NCBI GenBank assembly: GCA_030017355.1
Contig: JASEIR010000002.1
Span: 1,285 to 38,768, forward strand
DNA length: 37,484 nucleotides
Source: Actinomycetota bacterium
Lineage (GTDB): Bacteria > Actinomycetota > Aquicultoria > Aquicultorales > Aquicultoraceae
Direction of reading: 5' to 3'
Every line of letters begins with the position of its first letter. Position 1 is the first letter of the stretch. The notes under the pieces were generated by a model. It did no database searches, was not told the DNA's origin, and saw only the letters and a list, made by a program, of their open reading frames with translations. The translations under genes were made by a program, and so were the position numbers. Below are positions 24,236-32,563 of the stretch, piece after piece.

Positions 24236-25198
24236 ATGATAAATAAGAAACAATACGGCTTTTTGCTTATAAGCTCACTGATATTTCTAGCAGCGTTATT
24301 TGCATCACATCCCGCATTAGCTGCTTCAGGTAATCACTCAGCCAATGTTGCCAGTACCACTCCATGGTGGATATGGCCATTGGTTTTATTTTTAGTTACT
24401 TTCACTATGGGAATAGTTGCGATCCCTGCTGGCGTAGGTGGCGGGGTTCTTTTTGTTCCAATTGTCAGCAGTTTCTTTCCTTTTAACCTTGACTTTGTCA
24501 GAGGCGCAGGCTTAATGATTGCCCTATCAGGATCGTTAGCTGCTGGTCCTGGTTTGCTTAAGAGAGGACTTGCTGACCTTAGATTGGCAATGCCGGTGGC
24601 TCTTATAGCGTCAGTATGCTCTATTTTAGGTGCTATGGTTGGCCTTGCTATACCTCAAAATCTTGTTCAAATAGGCCTTGGTGCAGCAATTCTCGGGATT
24701 GTAGTGGTTATGCTGACTGCTAAAAAGTCAGAGTATCCTGAAGTTAGAAAGCCAGACGCATTGTCTATAGCCTTGCGATTGTCTGGCATCTATCACGAAT
24801 CATCAACCAATCAAAACATATCGTGGCAAATCCACAGAGCACCAGCTGGTTTCGTTTTATTTATTCTTATTGGTTTTATGGCTGGCATGTTTGGTCTTGG
24901 TGCCGGCTGGGCAAATGTTCCCGTTTTAAATCTCGTGATGGGAGCACCACTTAAATTATCTGTTGCTACAAGCAGTTTCCTACTTTCCATAACAGACACG
25001 TCAGCTGCCTGGATTTACATAAATAAAGGAGCGATATTACCTATGGTTGTTGCTCCCTCTATTGTTGGAATGATGTTGGGTGCGTTTGTTGGCGCAAAGG
25101 TACTTGCAAAAGCAAAACCATCAAGAATTAGATATATTGTTATTACAATGCTCTTTTTATCTGGCTTAAGAGCCTTACTTAAAGGCTTTGGTGTGTAA
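24236..25198 (+). CDS. TauE/SafE-family transporter, copy B1
   Basis: A 320-residue TauE/SafE protein of a second, shorter subtype. It has a signal-like N-terminus (SHPALAASG), then WWIWPLVLFLVT, a glycine-rich repeat (AGVGGGVLFVPI at about 67-78), and the mirrored GAGWANVPVLNLVMGAP in the second half. A central loop with SEYPEVRKPDALS and HESSTNQNISW is shared with the paralogue at 26365. The ATG at 24236 follows AAGGAGGG. It is followed by a three-TM protein gene. Cargo is likely a small sulfur oxyanion on family and context grounds. Confidence 0.9.
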   Translation: MINKKQYGFLLISSLIFLAALFASHPALAASGNHSANVASTTPWWIWPLVLFLVTFTMGIVAIPAGVGGGVLFVPIVSSFFPFNLDFVRGAGLMIALSGSLAAGPGLLKRGLADLRLAMPVALIASVCSILGAMVGLAIPQNLVQIGLGAAILGIVVVMLTAKKSEYPEVRKPDALSIALRLSGIYHESSTNQNISWQIHRAPAGFVLFILIGFMAGMFGLGAGWANVPVLNLVMGAPLKLSVATSSFLLSITDTSAAWIYINKGAILPMVVAPSIVGMMLGAFVGAKVLAKAKPSRIRYIVITMLFLSGLRALLKGFGV

Positions 25199-25305
25199 TA
25201 AAAGGCATTTTAAAGTCATTTGTTTTACCTTTCTTAAAAGCTTGAATTCGACTTATAAAAGAATAAAGCATTAGAAAGGTTATTGCATGATTTAAGGAGG
25301 TAGAA

Positions 25306-25782
25306 ATGGCTGTTACACCATCAGGTAGTAGTGAATTAACCAAGCCTGCTGACGAGTTAATCTCCCTGGATGAGAAAAAAATTGGAGCAACAAAAGAGCA
25401 GCTCACATACTCCAGTATCCTTGGCTTGGGAAGAAAAGTTGGTCTAGCCGGCATTATAGCTGCTTTCGTAGTTTACATAACAGGGCTGATAACGCCTAGA
25501 ATACCTTTGGAAAGAGTACCGCAGGTCTGGAATCTATCGTCCTCCGATTACCTTAAAGCCGTGGGCCTTAAACCTGGCTGGTCTTGGCTTGCCATGTATC
25601 GTTATAGCGATATGCTTAACTTCTTCGGTATCGCAATTCTTGGAATTATAAGCATTATTTGTTACCTAGCCATAATACCAGAATTCATACGCAAAAAAGA
25701 TAAAGTATATGTTGCTATAGCAATTCTTGAAGTCATCGTTCTTGCAGTTGCAGCTTCTGGTATTATTAATATTGGAGAATAG
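25306..25782 (+). CDS. Three-TM partner protein of TauE B1 (DUF1634-like architecture)
   Basis: A 158-residue protein with a soluble, charged N-terminus (1-45) and three helices (about 46-65, 104-125, 132-153). It starts 107 bases after TauE B1 with an AAGGAGG site. Blocks shared with the copy at 27367 are PGWSWL, LNF, CYxAIIP, IRKKD and LEVxVL. Small three-TM proteins of the DUF1634 type often sit beside TauE genes, and the C-terminal IRKKD-helix pattern is reminiscent of them, but I cannot confirm membership. It is probably a transporter subunit. Confidence 0.85.
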   Translation: MAVTPSGSSELTKPADELISLDEKKIGATKEQLTYSSILGLGRKVGLAGIIAAFVVYITGLITPRIPLERVPQVWNLSSSDYLKAVGLKPGWSWLAMYRYSDMLNFFGIAILGIISIICYLAIIPEFIRKKDKVYVAIAILEVIVLAVAASGIINIGE

Positions 25783-25801
25783 CACCTCTTATAACTCCTC
25801 T

Positions 25802-25829
25802 AATGATGGCATCTAGCGATGCCATCATT
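25802..25829 (+). terminator. Terminator after module B1
   Basis: A perfect 12-base stem (AATGATGGCATC against GATGCCATCATT) with the four-base loop TAGC, followed by CATTTTC. It lies 20 bases after the stop of the three-TM gene. Confidence 0.7.
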
Positions 25830-26048
25830 CATTTTCTAACCAACCAATACCTTCCCTTCAAAAATAAATAATAACACTTAGCGTAATAAAAGCAGTTTAA
25901 CTTATGGTGCATAATGGTATTCATTATAATAAGATAGGTAATTCTACGTAGTTAACTATTGACGATTTCACATACTCTGGTAACATTTAATATAGCTTGC
26001 AAGCCATAATTTGGTCTTTTATAGGGTAAGCATCCTTTGCTTTTAACA

Positions 26049-26145
26049 TTTGTATGCGTAGGCCATCTATAAGACCAACAATAAACAAGAACACCGCATG
26101 TAATTGTTTGGCCTGGTTTATAGAACATCCGCCTACGCATACAAA
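26049..26145. repeat. 15-base inverted repeat enclosing a TauE gene fragment
   Basis: TTTGTATGCGTAGGC (26049-26063) and its exact reverse complement (26131-26145) enclose 67 bases. Between them, 26063-26099 matches TauE A1 (15344-15380) and A2 (23221-23257) at 35 of 37 positions, the last 26 without a mismatch. The fragment is in minus orientation and would read HAVFLFIVGLIDG, like the NAVFLFIVGFIGG of TauE A2. A second small palindrome, CATACAAA/TTTGTATG (26138-26155), abuts the right arm. Confidence 0.75.
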
Positions 26146-26364
26146 GGTTTGTATGATACATGCACGGCCGTGTTGTGACATAAAAAGCGCTGGAGAGCTT
26201 CTAAAAGACATCTGGTCTAGATCATTTTTGAACACAAAGTCGCTTGAAGCAGTTAGGCTATAGATATTTGCCATTGTTGCTGTCTCTATTAGGTAGTTGG
26301 CAAATTTTCTAATTTATAGCTCAGTTTAGCGACCCTAAATTAAACGCTAAAGGAAGGATGATAC

Positions 26365-27327
26365 ATGAGAGTTAGCAGGACTATCGCCACCGCAGTGATA
26401 TTTTTTATTAGCTTGTTTATCCTCACCACCGAGCCTGCTTTAGCATCTGGGATTTCAAAGAGCGCGACTTCGGCATCCAGTACTCAATGGTGGATATGGC
26501 CGGTTTTATTGTTTATCGTAACGCTTGTTATGGGTATAGTTGCAGTTCTCGCTGGTGTTGGCGGTGGCGTGTTGTTCACCCCAATAATCGGCGGGTTTTT
26601 TCCGTTTAATATGGATTTTGTAAGAGCAGCTGGCTTGATTGTGGCTCTATCAGGCTCACTTGCTGCTGGTCCTGGCCTGTTAAAGAAAGGAATGGCTGAT
26701 TTAAGGCTTGCAATACCAGTAGCCCTAATTGCATCATCAGCTGCTATCGTTGGAGCCATGATCGGCCTGGCCTTGCCTGATAATATCACTCAGACTACTT
26801 TGGGAATTGCCATACTTGCGATTGTGGCAATCATGCTTCTTGCCAAGAAATCTGAGTATCCAGAGGTTAAAAAGGCAGATAGTCTATCATCAGCGCTAAG
26901 GATTACTGGTATTTACCATGAGGCTGCAACTGGTCAGGATATCAACTGGAAGATTCACAGAACACCTCAAAGTCTAATAACGTTTATCTTCATAGGTATT
27001 ATGGCAGGCATGTTTGGACTCGGCGCTGGCTGGGCAAATGTACCTGTTCTTAACCTTATGATGGGTGCCCCACTTAAAGTATCAGTTGCAACAAGTAAAT
27101 TTCTTCTTTCAATAACCGATACATCAGCAGCCTGGGTCTATATAAACAAGGGCGCTGTAATACCAATGATTATTGTTCCATCCGTTGTAGGGATTATGCT
27201 TGGTTCCTTTATTGGGGTAAGGCTGCTAGCAAAGACAAAGCCTTCTGCTATAAAAATTATCGTCATAGCTTTATTGGCTTTTTCTGGTCTAAGAGCCCTA
27301 CTTAAAGGCATTGGCATTTGGACCTAA
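26365..27327 (+). CDS. TauE/SafE-family transporter, copy B2
   Basis: A 320-residue TauE/SafE protein, the same length as B1 and paralogous throughout. It has a signal-like start ending TEPALASG, WWIWPVLLFIVT, AGVGGGVLFTPI and GAGWANVPVLNLMMGAP. The ATG at 26365 follows AAGGAAGG; a TTTAGCG/CGCTAAA inverted repeat overlaps the leader just upstream. It is co-oriented with its three-TM partner at 27367. The substrate is not visible from the sequence; sulfite or sulfate is the family- and context-based guess. Confidence 0.9.
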   Translation: MRVSRTIATAVIFFISLFILTTEPALASGISKSATSASSTQWWIWPVLLFIVTLVMGIVAVLAGVGGGVLFTPIIGGFFPFNMDFVRAAGLIVALSGSLAAGPGLLKKGMADLRLAIPVALIASSAAIVGAMIGLALPDNITQTTLGIAILAIVAIMLLAKKSEYPEVKKADSLSSALRITGIYHEAATGQDINWKIHRTPQSLITFIFIGIMAGMFGLGAGWANVPVLNLMMGAPLKVSVATSKFLLSITDTSAAWVYINKGAVIPMIIVPSVVGIMLGSFIGVRLLAKTKPSAIKIIVIALLAFSGLRALLKGIGIWT

Positions 27328-27366
27328 TAGTAAAACTCAAGGCTTGCTTTAAAAGGAGGAAGAAAC

Positions 27367-27834
27367 ATGAGTACTCCAGAAAGTCAGTTAAAAGAAAAAC
27401 AACAGGTAGCTGTGGAGGCTGGTAAAAGGTTAATAGCCACTGAAGAGCAAACGACCTATGCTAAAATCCTTGATATTGGCATGAAGATAGGTCTTATTGC
27501 AATTATTGTGGCATTTTTTCTCTATGCTTTTGGTATTTTAAGCCCAAAAATACCGGTCACCGAGGTATCAAAATACTGGGGTATGAAAAGCCACGATTAT
27601 CTCGAAGCTGTCAACATACAACCAGGCTGGTCATGGCTTTCAATGTATAAACATGGCGACTTTTTGAACTTTTTCCCAATTGCTTTTCTAGCGGGATTAA
27701 CAATTGTTTGCTATGTTGCAATAATACCTATCCTTATACGCAAAAAGGATGCAATTTACGCAGTTTTAGCATTGCTTGAAGTGCTTGTTTTGTTAGGGGC
27801 AGCATCAGGACTTCTTGCTGCTGGAGGGCACTAG
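27367..27834 (+). CDS. Three-TM partner protein of TauE B2
   Basis: A 155-residue paralogue of the protein at 25306-25782: soluble N-terminus rich in E, K and Q, three helices (about 43-62, 100-122, 129-150), and the shared blocks EEQTTYAKIL, PGWSWLSMY, LNF, CYVAIIP, IRKKD and LEVLVL. It starts 39 bases after TauE B2 behind AAAAGGAGG. A strong terminator follows about 100 bases after its stop. It probably forms a complex with the adjacent transporter. Confidence 0.86.
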   Translation: MSTPESQLKEKQQVAVEAGKRLIATEEQTTYAKILDIGMKIGLIAIIVAFFLYAFGILSPKIPVTEVSKYWGMKSHDYLEAVNIQPGWSWLSMYKHGDFLNFFPIAFLAGLTIVCYVAIIPILIRKKDAIYAVLALLEVLVLLGAASGLLAAGGH

Positions 27835-27937
27835 AATACGTTTACCATCAATATAAGTCAATGGCTTAAGTTACATTGCTTAAAGTGATTATATTGCCTT
27901 CCTGTTAAAAAAGTAACAACGCATTGTTTTATAACTA

Positions 27938-27967
27938 AAAACGGCGGGCTTGATAGACCGCCGTTTT
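27938..27967 (+). terminator. Terminator after module B2
   Basis: AAAACGGCGG (27938-27947) pairs with CCGCCGTTTT (27958-27967), a strong GC stem with a ten-base loop, running into CTGTTTA. The A/T flanks make it usable in both directions. Confidence 0.82.
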
Positions 27968-28051
27968 CTGTTTAATAAATTATAACTCTGCTAATATTCA
28001 ATCCTACTATCATAATCCCTTTTATTGCCAGAAAACGTACTTGTCACTTAC

Positions 28052-28080
28052 TTGACAAACAGCGGCAATAATGCTAGCAT
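28052..28080 (+). promoter_or_regulatory. Promoter of sat
   Basis: TTGACA (28052-28057), a 17-base spacer and TAGCAT (28075-28080), with TGC immediately upstream as an extended -10. This is the best plus-strand promoter in the window. Transcription would begin near 28087. Confidence 0.65.
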
Positions 28081-28122
28081 TTTGATTGCTAACAAGATAA
28101 AGTAAAAGGGCTTTCTGCTTTA

Positions 28123-28148
28123 ATAATGGACCGCAAGGCGGCCATTAT
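28123..28148 (+). terminator. Terminator-like hairpin in the sat leader (possible attenuator)
   Basis: ATAATGG pairs with CCATTAT and CCGC with GCGG around an AAG loop, with one bulged A (28130). It is followed by TCTTTAATTGTTT. It lies about 36 bases downstream of the predicted sat transcription start and about 180 bases before the sat gene, so it could stop or modulate transcription. Confidence 0.45.
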
Positions 28149-28326
28149 CTTTAATTGTTTAAAGACTTGCTTTTTGGAAATATAACCCTGAAGGATCGCT
28201 TGTTAAGTTTTGAGGCTATCTTTGATTGTGTGTTCTATCTACAAACTTCTAAGGCCAGTCTTAACAAGCTTGAGCCATTTGCAATTTTAAGCAATAAAAG
28301 CAAATCAACAAGTATAAGGAGGTATT

Positions 28327-29547
28327 ATGTCAAAACTAGTCCCCCCACATGGTGGCGGTGAGTTAAAGCCGCTTCTACTCGAAGGCGATGAGCTAAAAGA
28401 AGAATGGGAAAAGGCTCAAACCCTAGAGAAGGTTATGATGACCTCACGTGAGACAGGCGATCTAATTATGATGGGCATAGGCGCCTTCACTCCACTAGAA
28501 GGTTTCATGACAAAAGCTGACTGGAAAGGTGTTTGCGATGAGTACAAGATGGAAAATGGGATTTTCTGGCCTATTCCGATAACACTTTCCACGTCAAAAG
28601 AACAAGCCAAAAATCTAAAAGAAGGTCAAGAGGTTGCACTTGTTGATACCGAGACTGGCGAGCTCATGGGCAGCATGGAAATCACTGAGAAATATGAGAT
28701 TGACAAAGTCTATGAATGTAAACAGGTATTTAGAACCGATGATATGGAAGGGCACCCAGGCGTTCAAAAAGTTATGGCCCAGGGTGATGTCAACCTTGCC
28801 GGTAAGGTAAAGGTATTTAGCGAAAGCTATTTCCCGGAAATGTTTAAGGGTGTTTACATGCGCCCAGCTGAAACAAGAAAAGCTTTCGAGGAGAGAGGCT
28901 GGAGTACTGTTGCTGCATTGCAGCTTAGGAATCCAATGCACCGCTCCCATGAGTATCTCGCAAAAATAGCTATCGAAGTAACCGATGGTGTACTAATTCA
29001 CCAGCTTGTTGGTAAACTTAAACCAGGTGATATTCCTGCTGAAGTTAGGGTAAAAGCCATTGATAAGCTTGTTGAACTTTACTTTGTACCCAATACGGTT
29101 ATTCAGGCTGGCTATCCAGCGGAAATGCGCTATGCCGGCCCGCGTGAAGCACTCTTGCATGCAACCTTCCGTCAGAACTATGGCTGCAGCCACCTAATAG
29201 TTGGTCGTGACCATGCTGGCGTTGGTGAATACTATGGCCCGTTTGATGCCCAGCATATATTTGATGAGATTCCTAAGGATGCCCTTATTACAAAGCCGCT
29301 TAAGATTGACTGGACGTTCTACTGCTATAAATGCGATGGAATGGCATCAATGAGAACTTGTCCACACGGTAAAGAAGATAGGCTGATCCTTAGTGGTACC
29401 AAATTAAGAAAGATGCTATCTGAGGGTGAAGAGGTACCAGATCACTTCAGCCGTCCAGAAGTTCTCGAAATCCTAAGGGAATATTATGCAAGCCTTACAG
29501 AGAAAGTTGAAGTTAAACTTCACAAGTATGCTGAGGGTGAAAAGTAA
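28327..29547 (+). CDS. sat: ATP sulfurylase (sulfate adenylyltransferase)
   Basis: Sat converts sulfate and ATP to adenosine phosphosulfate and pyrophosphate, the first cytoplasmic step of sulfate reduction. The 406-residue protein has the active-site motifs QLRNPMHRSHE (199-209) and GRDHAGVG (293-300). It also has a cysteine/histidine set (C333, C336, C345, H347) seen in the zinc-binding prokaryotic homo-oligomeric type. The ATG follows AAGGAGG by five bases. It stands alone between a promoter and a strong terminator; aprAB, often adjacent, is not here. Confidence 0.97.
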   Translation: MSKLVPPHGGGELKPLLLEGDELKEEWEKAQTLEKVMMTSRETGDLIMMGIGAFTPLEGFMTKADWKGVCDEYKMENGIFWPIPITLSTSKEQAKNLKEGQEVALVDTETGELMGSMEITEKYEIDKVYECKQVFRTDDMEGHPGVQKVMAQGDVNLAGKVKVFSESYFPEMFKGVYMRPAETRKAFEERGWSTVAALQLRNPMHRSHEYLAKIAIEVTDGVLIHQLVGKLKPGDIPAEVRVKAIDKLVELYFVPNTVIQAGYPAEMRYAGPREALLHATFRQNYGCSHLIVGRDHAGVGEYYGPFDAQHIFDEIPKDALITKPLKIDWTFYCYKCDGMASMRTCPHGKEDRLILSGTKLRKMLSEGEEVPDHFSRPEVLEILREYYASLTEKVEVKLHKYAEGEK

Positions 29548-29586
29548 TTAACTTTTAATAAATTGCTTTGGGCCCCACCTTAAAGC

Positions 29587-29619
29587 AAAACACACCTCCC
29601 ATCCTGGGAGGTGTGTTTT
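29587..29619. terminator. Bidirectional terminator between sat and kinase 2
   Basis: A perfect 15-base stem (29587-29601 against 29605-29619) with a three-base TCC loop; the A-run on one side and T-run on the other serve both the sat and the converging kinase gene. Confidence 0.9.
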
Positions 29620-29686
29620 TAGTTTTATTCTCTGAAAGCTTATTCGTTTCTTATAAGGTGTTTTATTTTATTATCTTGTGTATCCA

Positions 29687-31738
29687 CTACTCAGGAATTG
29701 TTACGTTTATTACAGTTCCCTTACCTGGTGCTGATTGAATATCAAACGTACCACCAGCTAATCTAGCTCGTGTCTGCATACCGTCAATTCCTAGCTTCCC
29801 ACGCCGCGAAAGTTCACCAATATTCTCTGGTAATTCAAATCCCTTTCCATTATCGGTAATAGTAACCCTTGTTTCATGATCTTTTAGCTCAATTATAACT
29901 TGGGCCATTGTAGCCTCAGCATGCTTTGCGATATTTCTTAGTGCTTCTTGAATTATTCTAAAAAGCGATATCTCAATTTCTTGAGAAAAACGCCTTTCCT
30001 TTCCAATCACTGTTAATTTTGTCTCCACATTGTTTTCGGTTTTCATTTGCTCTGTTAGCCATTCGACTGCTGGCAAAAGGCCAAGATTATCAAGGACTGA
30101 TGGTCTCAGATCACGGCTTAATTGCCGAATCTCGTGGAGTGTCGATTTGATTTGGGCATGTAGGTTCCACAGAAAATTTAGTTTTGTTTCGGACAAACGA
30201 GTGTTCTCCTCGCAAAACTTTTCCAATTGACGCAAAATTGCGATGAGATTTTGTGTGGTAGAATCATGCAGGTCCCGAGATATTCTTTGACGCTCCTCTT
30301 CGTGCCCCTTTGTTATCTGCTTCAGATAAAATCTCTGGTTCTCTTGCATTCGCACTTCTTTAGTTATGTCGCGCCCTATGAACTGAAACCCGTCAGGACT
30401 ACCAGCGGTTGTTATAAGATTGGTTGTTAGCATTACAATAGCTTCTGTTCCATCCTTTTTCTGGATTTTCCGTCTATATGGCTGATGATTCCCTATACCA
30501 TTCAGAATCTCCTTCTGTATAGCCGTTGAGGCTAGAAATTCGTCGTGTGAATAAAACTGCTTACTATCTGACCCAACCAAATCTGTTAAACTACATCCAA
30601 ATAGATCCGCTGCCGCTTGATTCGCAGCCGTTATTTTTCCCGATAAATCTTGAACCCAGATCGCATCATGTGCATTTTCGAATAATTTTCTGTATTTTTT
30701 CTCTGATAATTTAAGCTTATTAGTCGCAATTTCTCGCTCCTGATACAGATGTGCATTGTGCATCGCAATACCAGTTAAATTTGCGAGCGCGGAAAGAATC
30801 ATCAAATCCGGCTCCTGAAATTTTCGTTCGGATCTCGAACCCACGCACACAATACCTATCGTTTTACCTTGCGCAACCATTGGGACGCTTAATTCACCCA
30901 ATATATTCTCGCCTTCTAGAAACGAGGAGCAAAATTTAAAATCTAAACCAAAGTCGTCTATTAAATCCTCTATAATTTCTTCGTTCATGTACGATTCTTC
31001 GAGTTTTGCTATCTTGTTTAGCAAATCATTGTTGAGCTCTATATTGTTTAAGAATGAAGTGCTTTCTTCTTTAATCCCTCTATGAGCTATTACTTTTAGT
31101 TTCTTATCCTCGGTAAGAGCAAATATTAAAACAACCTCTACCTGCATTACATCTATAATCATATCCACAGCTACTTTTGTTACGTGATTTAATTCTAAGG
31201 ACTGGCTAAGCATTGCAGAAAAAGTATTAATTACAGACAGTTGTCGCTGCTGTTCGATGGATAGCTGTACTCTTGTATGTAATTCTTTCTCTGTTGATAC
31301 TAATCTCTCTCTTGTTACTTCAAGTTGTAGCTGCTGCTTTTTATAATGGTCTATCCCAAGCGGTGCAATACTTCCTATTAAAGTAATAAGAACGGTCTCC
31401 CAAAGTGCTGTTAGCGGATAAGCTGAAATAAAAAGCGCCCGTGGTAACATAATAATGAATGCAAAAACTAGCGCTATTTTTCCACCCTTCGATCCAAAAA
31501 TAAAACTGCTTAGGATAACAGGTACAAGAAATAGGATTCTATCTATAGTATGCCGGGTTATACCTAACGGCAAGTCTGGTGCTGAAAATGCACTAAAACT
31601 TGTTAAGTTATCGTAATGGTGGAGTGTCATTAATATGAATATACTAACTATTGACCAGAATTGAGGATTACTGATGAGGTGACTTTGACCTTTCTTTTGT
31701 TGTTTACCAACTTCATCTAGAGCAAGTTCAGACTCCAT
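29687..31738 (-). CDS. NarL-family sensor histidine kinase with TM, GAF and PAS domains (system 2)
   Basis: A 683-residue paralogue of the kinase at 16290-18254, with the same order: four N-terminal helices (about 28-41, 66-82, 86-103, 112-129), coiled linker, GAF (about 172-335), PAS (about 348-460), HisKA_3 with H491 in ISRDLHDSTTQ, and HATPase with RIIQEALRNIAKHA and DNGKGF. Its GAF domain carries an acidic insertion of roughly 30 residues (about 246-276) absent from system 1, so the two may sense different ligands. The helix segment ITRHTIDRIL is identical in both. It follows its regulator gene by 13 bases, the same spacing as in system 1. Confidence 0.93.
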   Translation of the reverse strand: MESELALDEVGKQQKKGQSHLISNPQFWSIVSIFILMTLHHYDNLTSFSAFSAPDLPLGITRHTIDRILFLVPVILSSFIFGSKGGKIALVFAFIIMLPRALFISAYPLTALWETVLITLIGSIAPLGIDHYKKQQLQLEVTRERLVSTEKELHTRVQLSIEQQRQLSVINTFSAMLSQSLELNHVTKVAVDMIIDVMQVEVVLIFALTEDKKLKVIAHRGIKEESTSFLNNIELNNDLLNKIAKLEESYMNEEIIEDLIDDFGLDFKFCSSFLEGENILGELSVPMVAQGKTIGIVCVGSRSERKFQEPDLMILSALANLTGIAMHNAHLYQEREIATNKLKLSEKKYRKLFENAHDAIWVQDLSGKITAANQAAADLFGCSLTDLVGSDSKQFYSHDEFLASTAIQKEILNGIGNHQPYRRKIQKKDGTEAIVMLTTNLITTAGSPDGFQFIGRDITKEVRMQENQRFYLKQITKGHEEERQRISRDLHDSTTQNLIAILRQLEKFCEENTRLSETKLNFLWNLHAQIKSTLHEIRQLSRDLRPSVLDNLGLLPAVEWLTEQMKTENNVETKLTVIGKERRFSQEIEISLFRIIQEALRNIAKHAEATMAQVIIELKDHETRVTITDNGKGFELPENIGELSRRGKLGIDGMQTRARLAGGTFDIQSAPGKGTVINVTIPE

Positions 31739-31751
31739 CTTACGCTGTCAG

Positions 31752-32405
31752 CTATTCTAAGCCAACCCAACCTTTCTTTATGGCAAGAATTACTGCCTCT
31801 GTTCGCGAGCTTACATCTAGCTTGCTAAATATGTGACCTAAATGAGCCTCTACTGTTCGTACGCTTAAGCTAAGGTCGTCTGCTATTTCTTTATTGCTCT
31901 TGCCTCTAGCTGCCAGTTTAAGAACTTCTACTTCTCGTTCGGTTAGTAAATCTAAAGATTGATATCCGGCTCCAGTACCCGTATTTCTAAACCTTTGCAT
32001 AACCTTTTTCATGATTGTCGGATGGAGTACTGAGTCTCCTTTGCTTACACGGTAGACGCTATCAATTAGTTCCTGCCCGCTGATATCTTTCAGAAGATAT
32101 CCTGCTGCGCCAGCTTCAAGAAGCGGAAATATGTATTGGTCAAGGTCATAAGCAGTTAATATAAGCACTGGTATAGAGCTATCTATAGCTTTTACTTGCT
32201 TTGTTGCTTCTATACCGTTTATTTTTGGCATGGCAATATCTGCAATAATTAAATCTGGCTTTAGCTGCGAGGCTAAAGACACCATCTGTTCTCCATCCCC
32301 GGCCTCACCAACCACCTCAAGATTGGGATCTCTTTCTAGATATTGACGGAGACTCTCTCTTACAAGTACGTGGTCTTCTGCTAACAAAATCCGAATTTTT
32401 CCCAT
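31752..32405 (-). CDS. NarL/FixJ-type response regulator (system 2)
   Basis: A 217-residue receiver plus LuxR-type HTH protein, paralogous to the regulator at 18268-18921 and of equal length when started at the ATG at 32405 (MGKIRILLAEDH). An upstream extension of twenty codons is open but lies upstream of the likely transcription start. Phospho-acceptor D56 (LIIADIAMPK) and the HTH motif SNKEIADDLSLSVRTVEAHLGH are intact; the recognition helix is almost the same as in system 1, so both may bind similar sites. The pair lies between sat and qmo. Confidence 0.94.
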   Translation of the reverse strand: MGKIRILLAEDHVLVRESLRQYLERDPNLEVVGEAGDGEQMVSLASQLKPDLIIADIAMPKINGIEATKQVKAIDSSIPVLILTAYDLDQYIFPLLEAGAAGYLLKDISGQELIDSVYRVSKGDSVLHPTIMKKVMQRFRNTGTGAGYQSLDLLTEREVEVLKLAARGKSNKEIADDLSLSVRTVEAHLGHIFSKLDVSSRTEAVILAIKKGWVGLE

Positions 32406-32414
32406 AGTAGCTTC

Positions 32415-32443
32415 ATTATAAGCCTTTAATAACATTAATTCAA
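32415..32443 (-). promoter_or_regulatory. Promoter of response regulator 2
   Basis: Minus strand: TTGAAT (32438-32443), 17-base spacer, TATAAT (32415-32420), then nine bases to the ATG at 32405. Transcription would start within about three bases of the ATG, implying a leaderless mRNA. Confidence 0.55.
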
Positions 32444-32509
32444 ATTCCGTATATAACTTAGACAAAGTAAGTATTACTACCTAACCAACTCTGAGTGGTT
32501 ACATAAAAC

Positions 32510-32542
32510 AATAATTGGGCGGATAAAATCCGCCCAATTATT
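32510..32542 (-). terminator. Terminator of the qmo operon
   Basis: A perfect 15-base stem with a three-base loop (32510-32524 against 32528-32542), containing GGGCGG and followed on the minus strand by GTTTTA. It lies 21 bases after the qmoC stop. Confidence 0.88.
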
Positions 32543-32563
32543 AACCTTTATCATGCCAAAAAG

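Larger units (their letters stand above)
25783..26364. other. Intergenic region between modules B1 and B2, with TauE relic
   Basis: These 582 bases contain a terminator (25802-25829), a short TauE-like fragment inside an inverted repeat (26049-26145), and a seven-base inverted repeat TTTAGCG/CGCTAAA (26325-26351) just before the TauE B2 ribosome site. A 95-codon minus-strand frame (25987-26274) covers the relic but has no ribosome site and only 13 TauE-like residues, so I do not call it a gene. Confidence 0.6.
27835..28326. other. Intergenic region: end of module B2 and sat promoter/leader
   Basis: These 492 bases hold the module B2 terminator (27938-27967), the sat promoter (28052-28080) and a structured sat leader of about 240 bases. 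Leader structures include a bulged hairpin (28123-28148) and a ten-base inverted repeat GCTTGTTAAG/CTTAACAAGC (28198-28207 and 28260-28269). An open frame at 28155-28361 overlaps the sat start and has no ribosome site, so it is not called. Confidence 0.6.

Noticed and set aside
26049..26155. Insertion sequence or transposon
   Set aside because: The inverted repeat encloses only 67 bases, no transposase is visible and no target duplication was recognised; called only as a repeat with a gene fragment.
25987..26274. 95-codon minus-strand frame with a TauE-like HAVFLFIVGLIDG stretch
   Set aside because: No ribosome site, similarity limited to about 13 residues, and it spans an inverted repeat. 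Treated as a relic, not a gene.
28155..28361. 68-codon frame in the sat leader
   Set aside because: No good start or ribosome site, overlaps the sat start, no recognisable features. More likely leader RNA.
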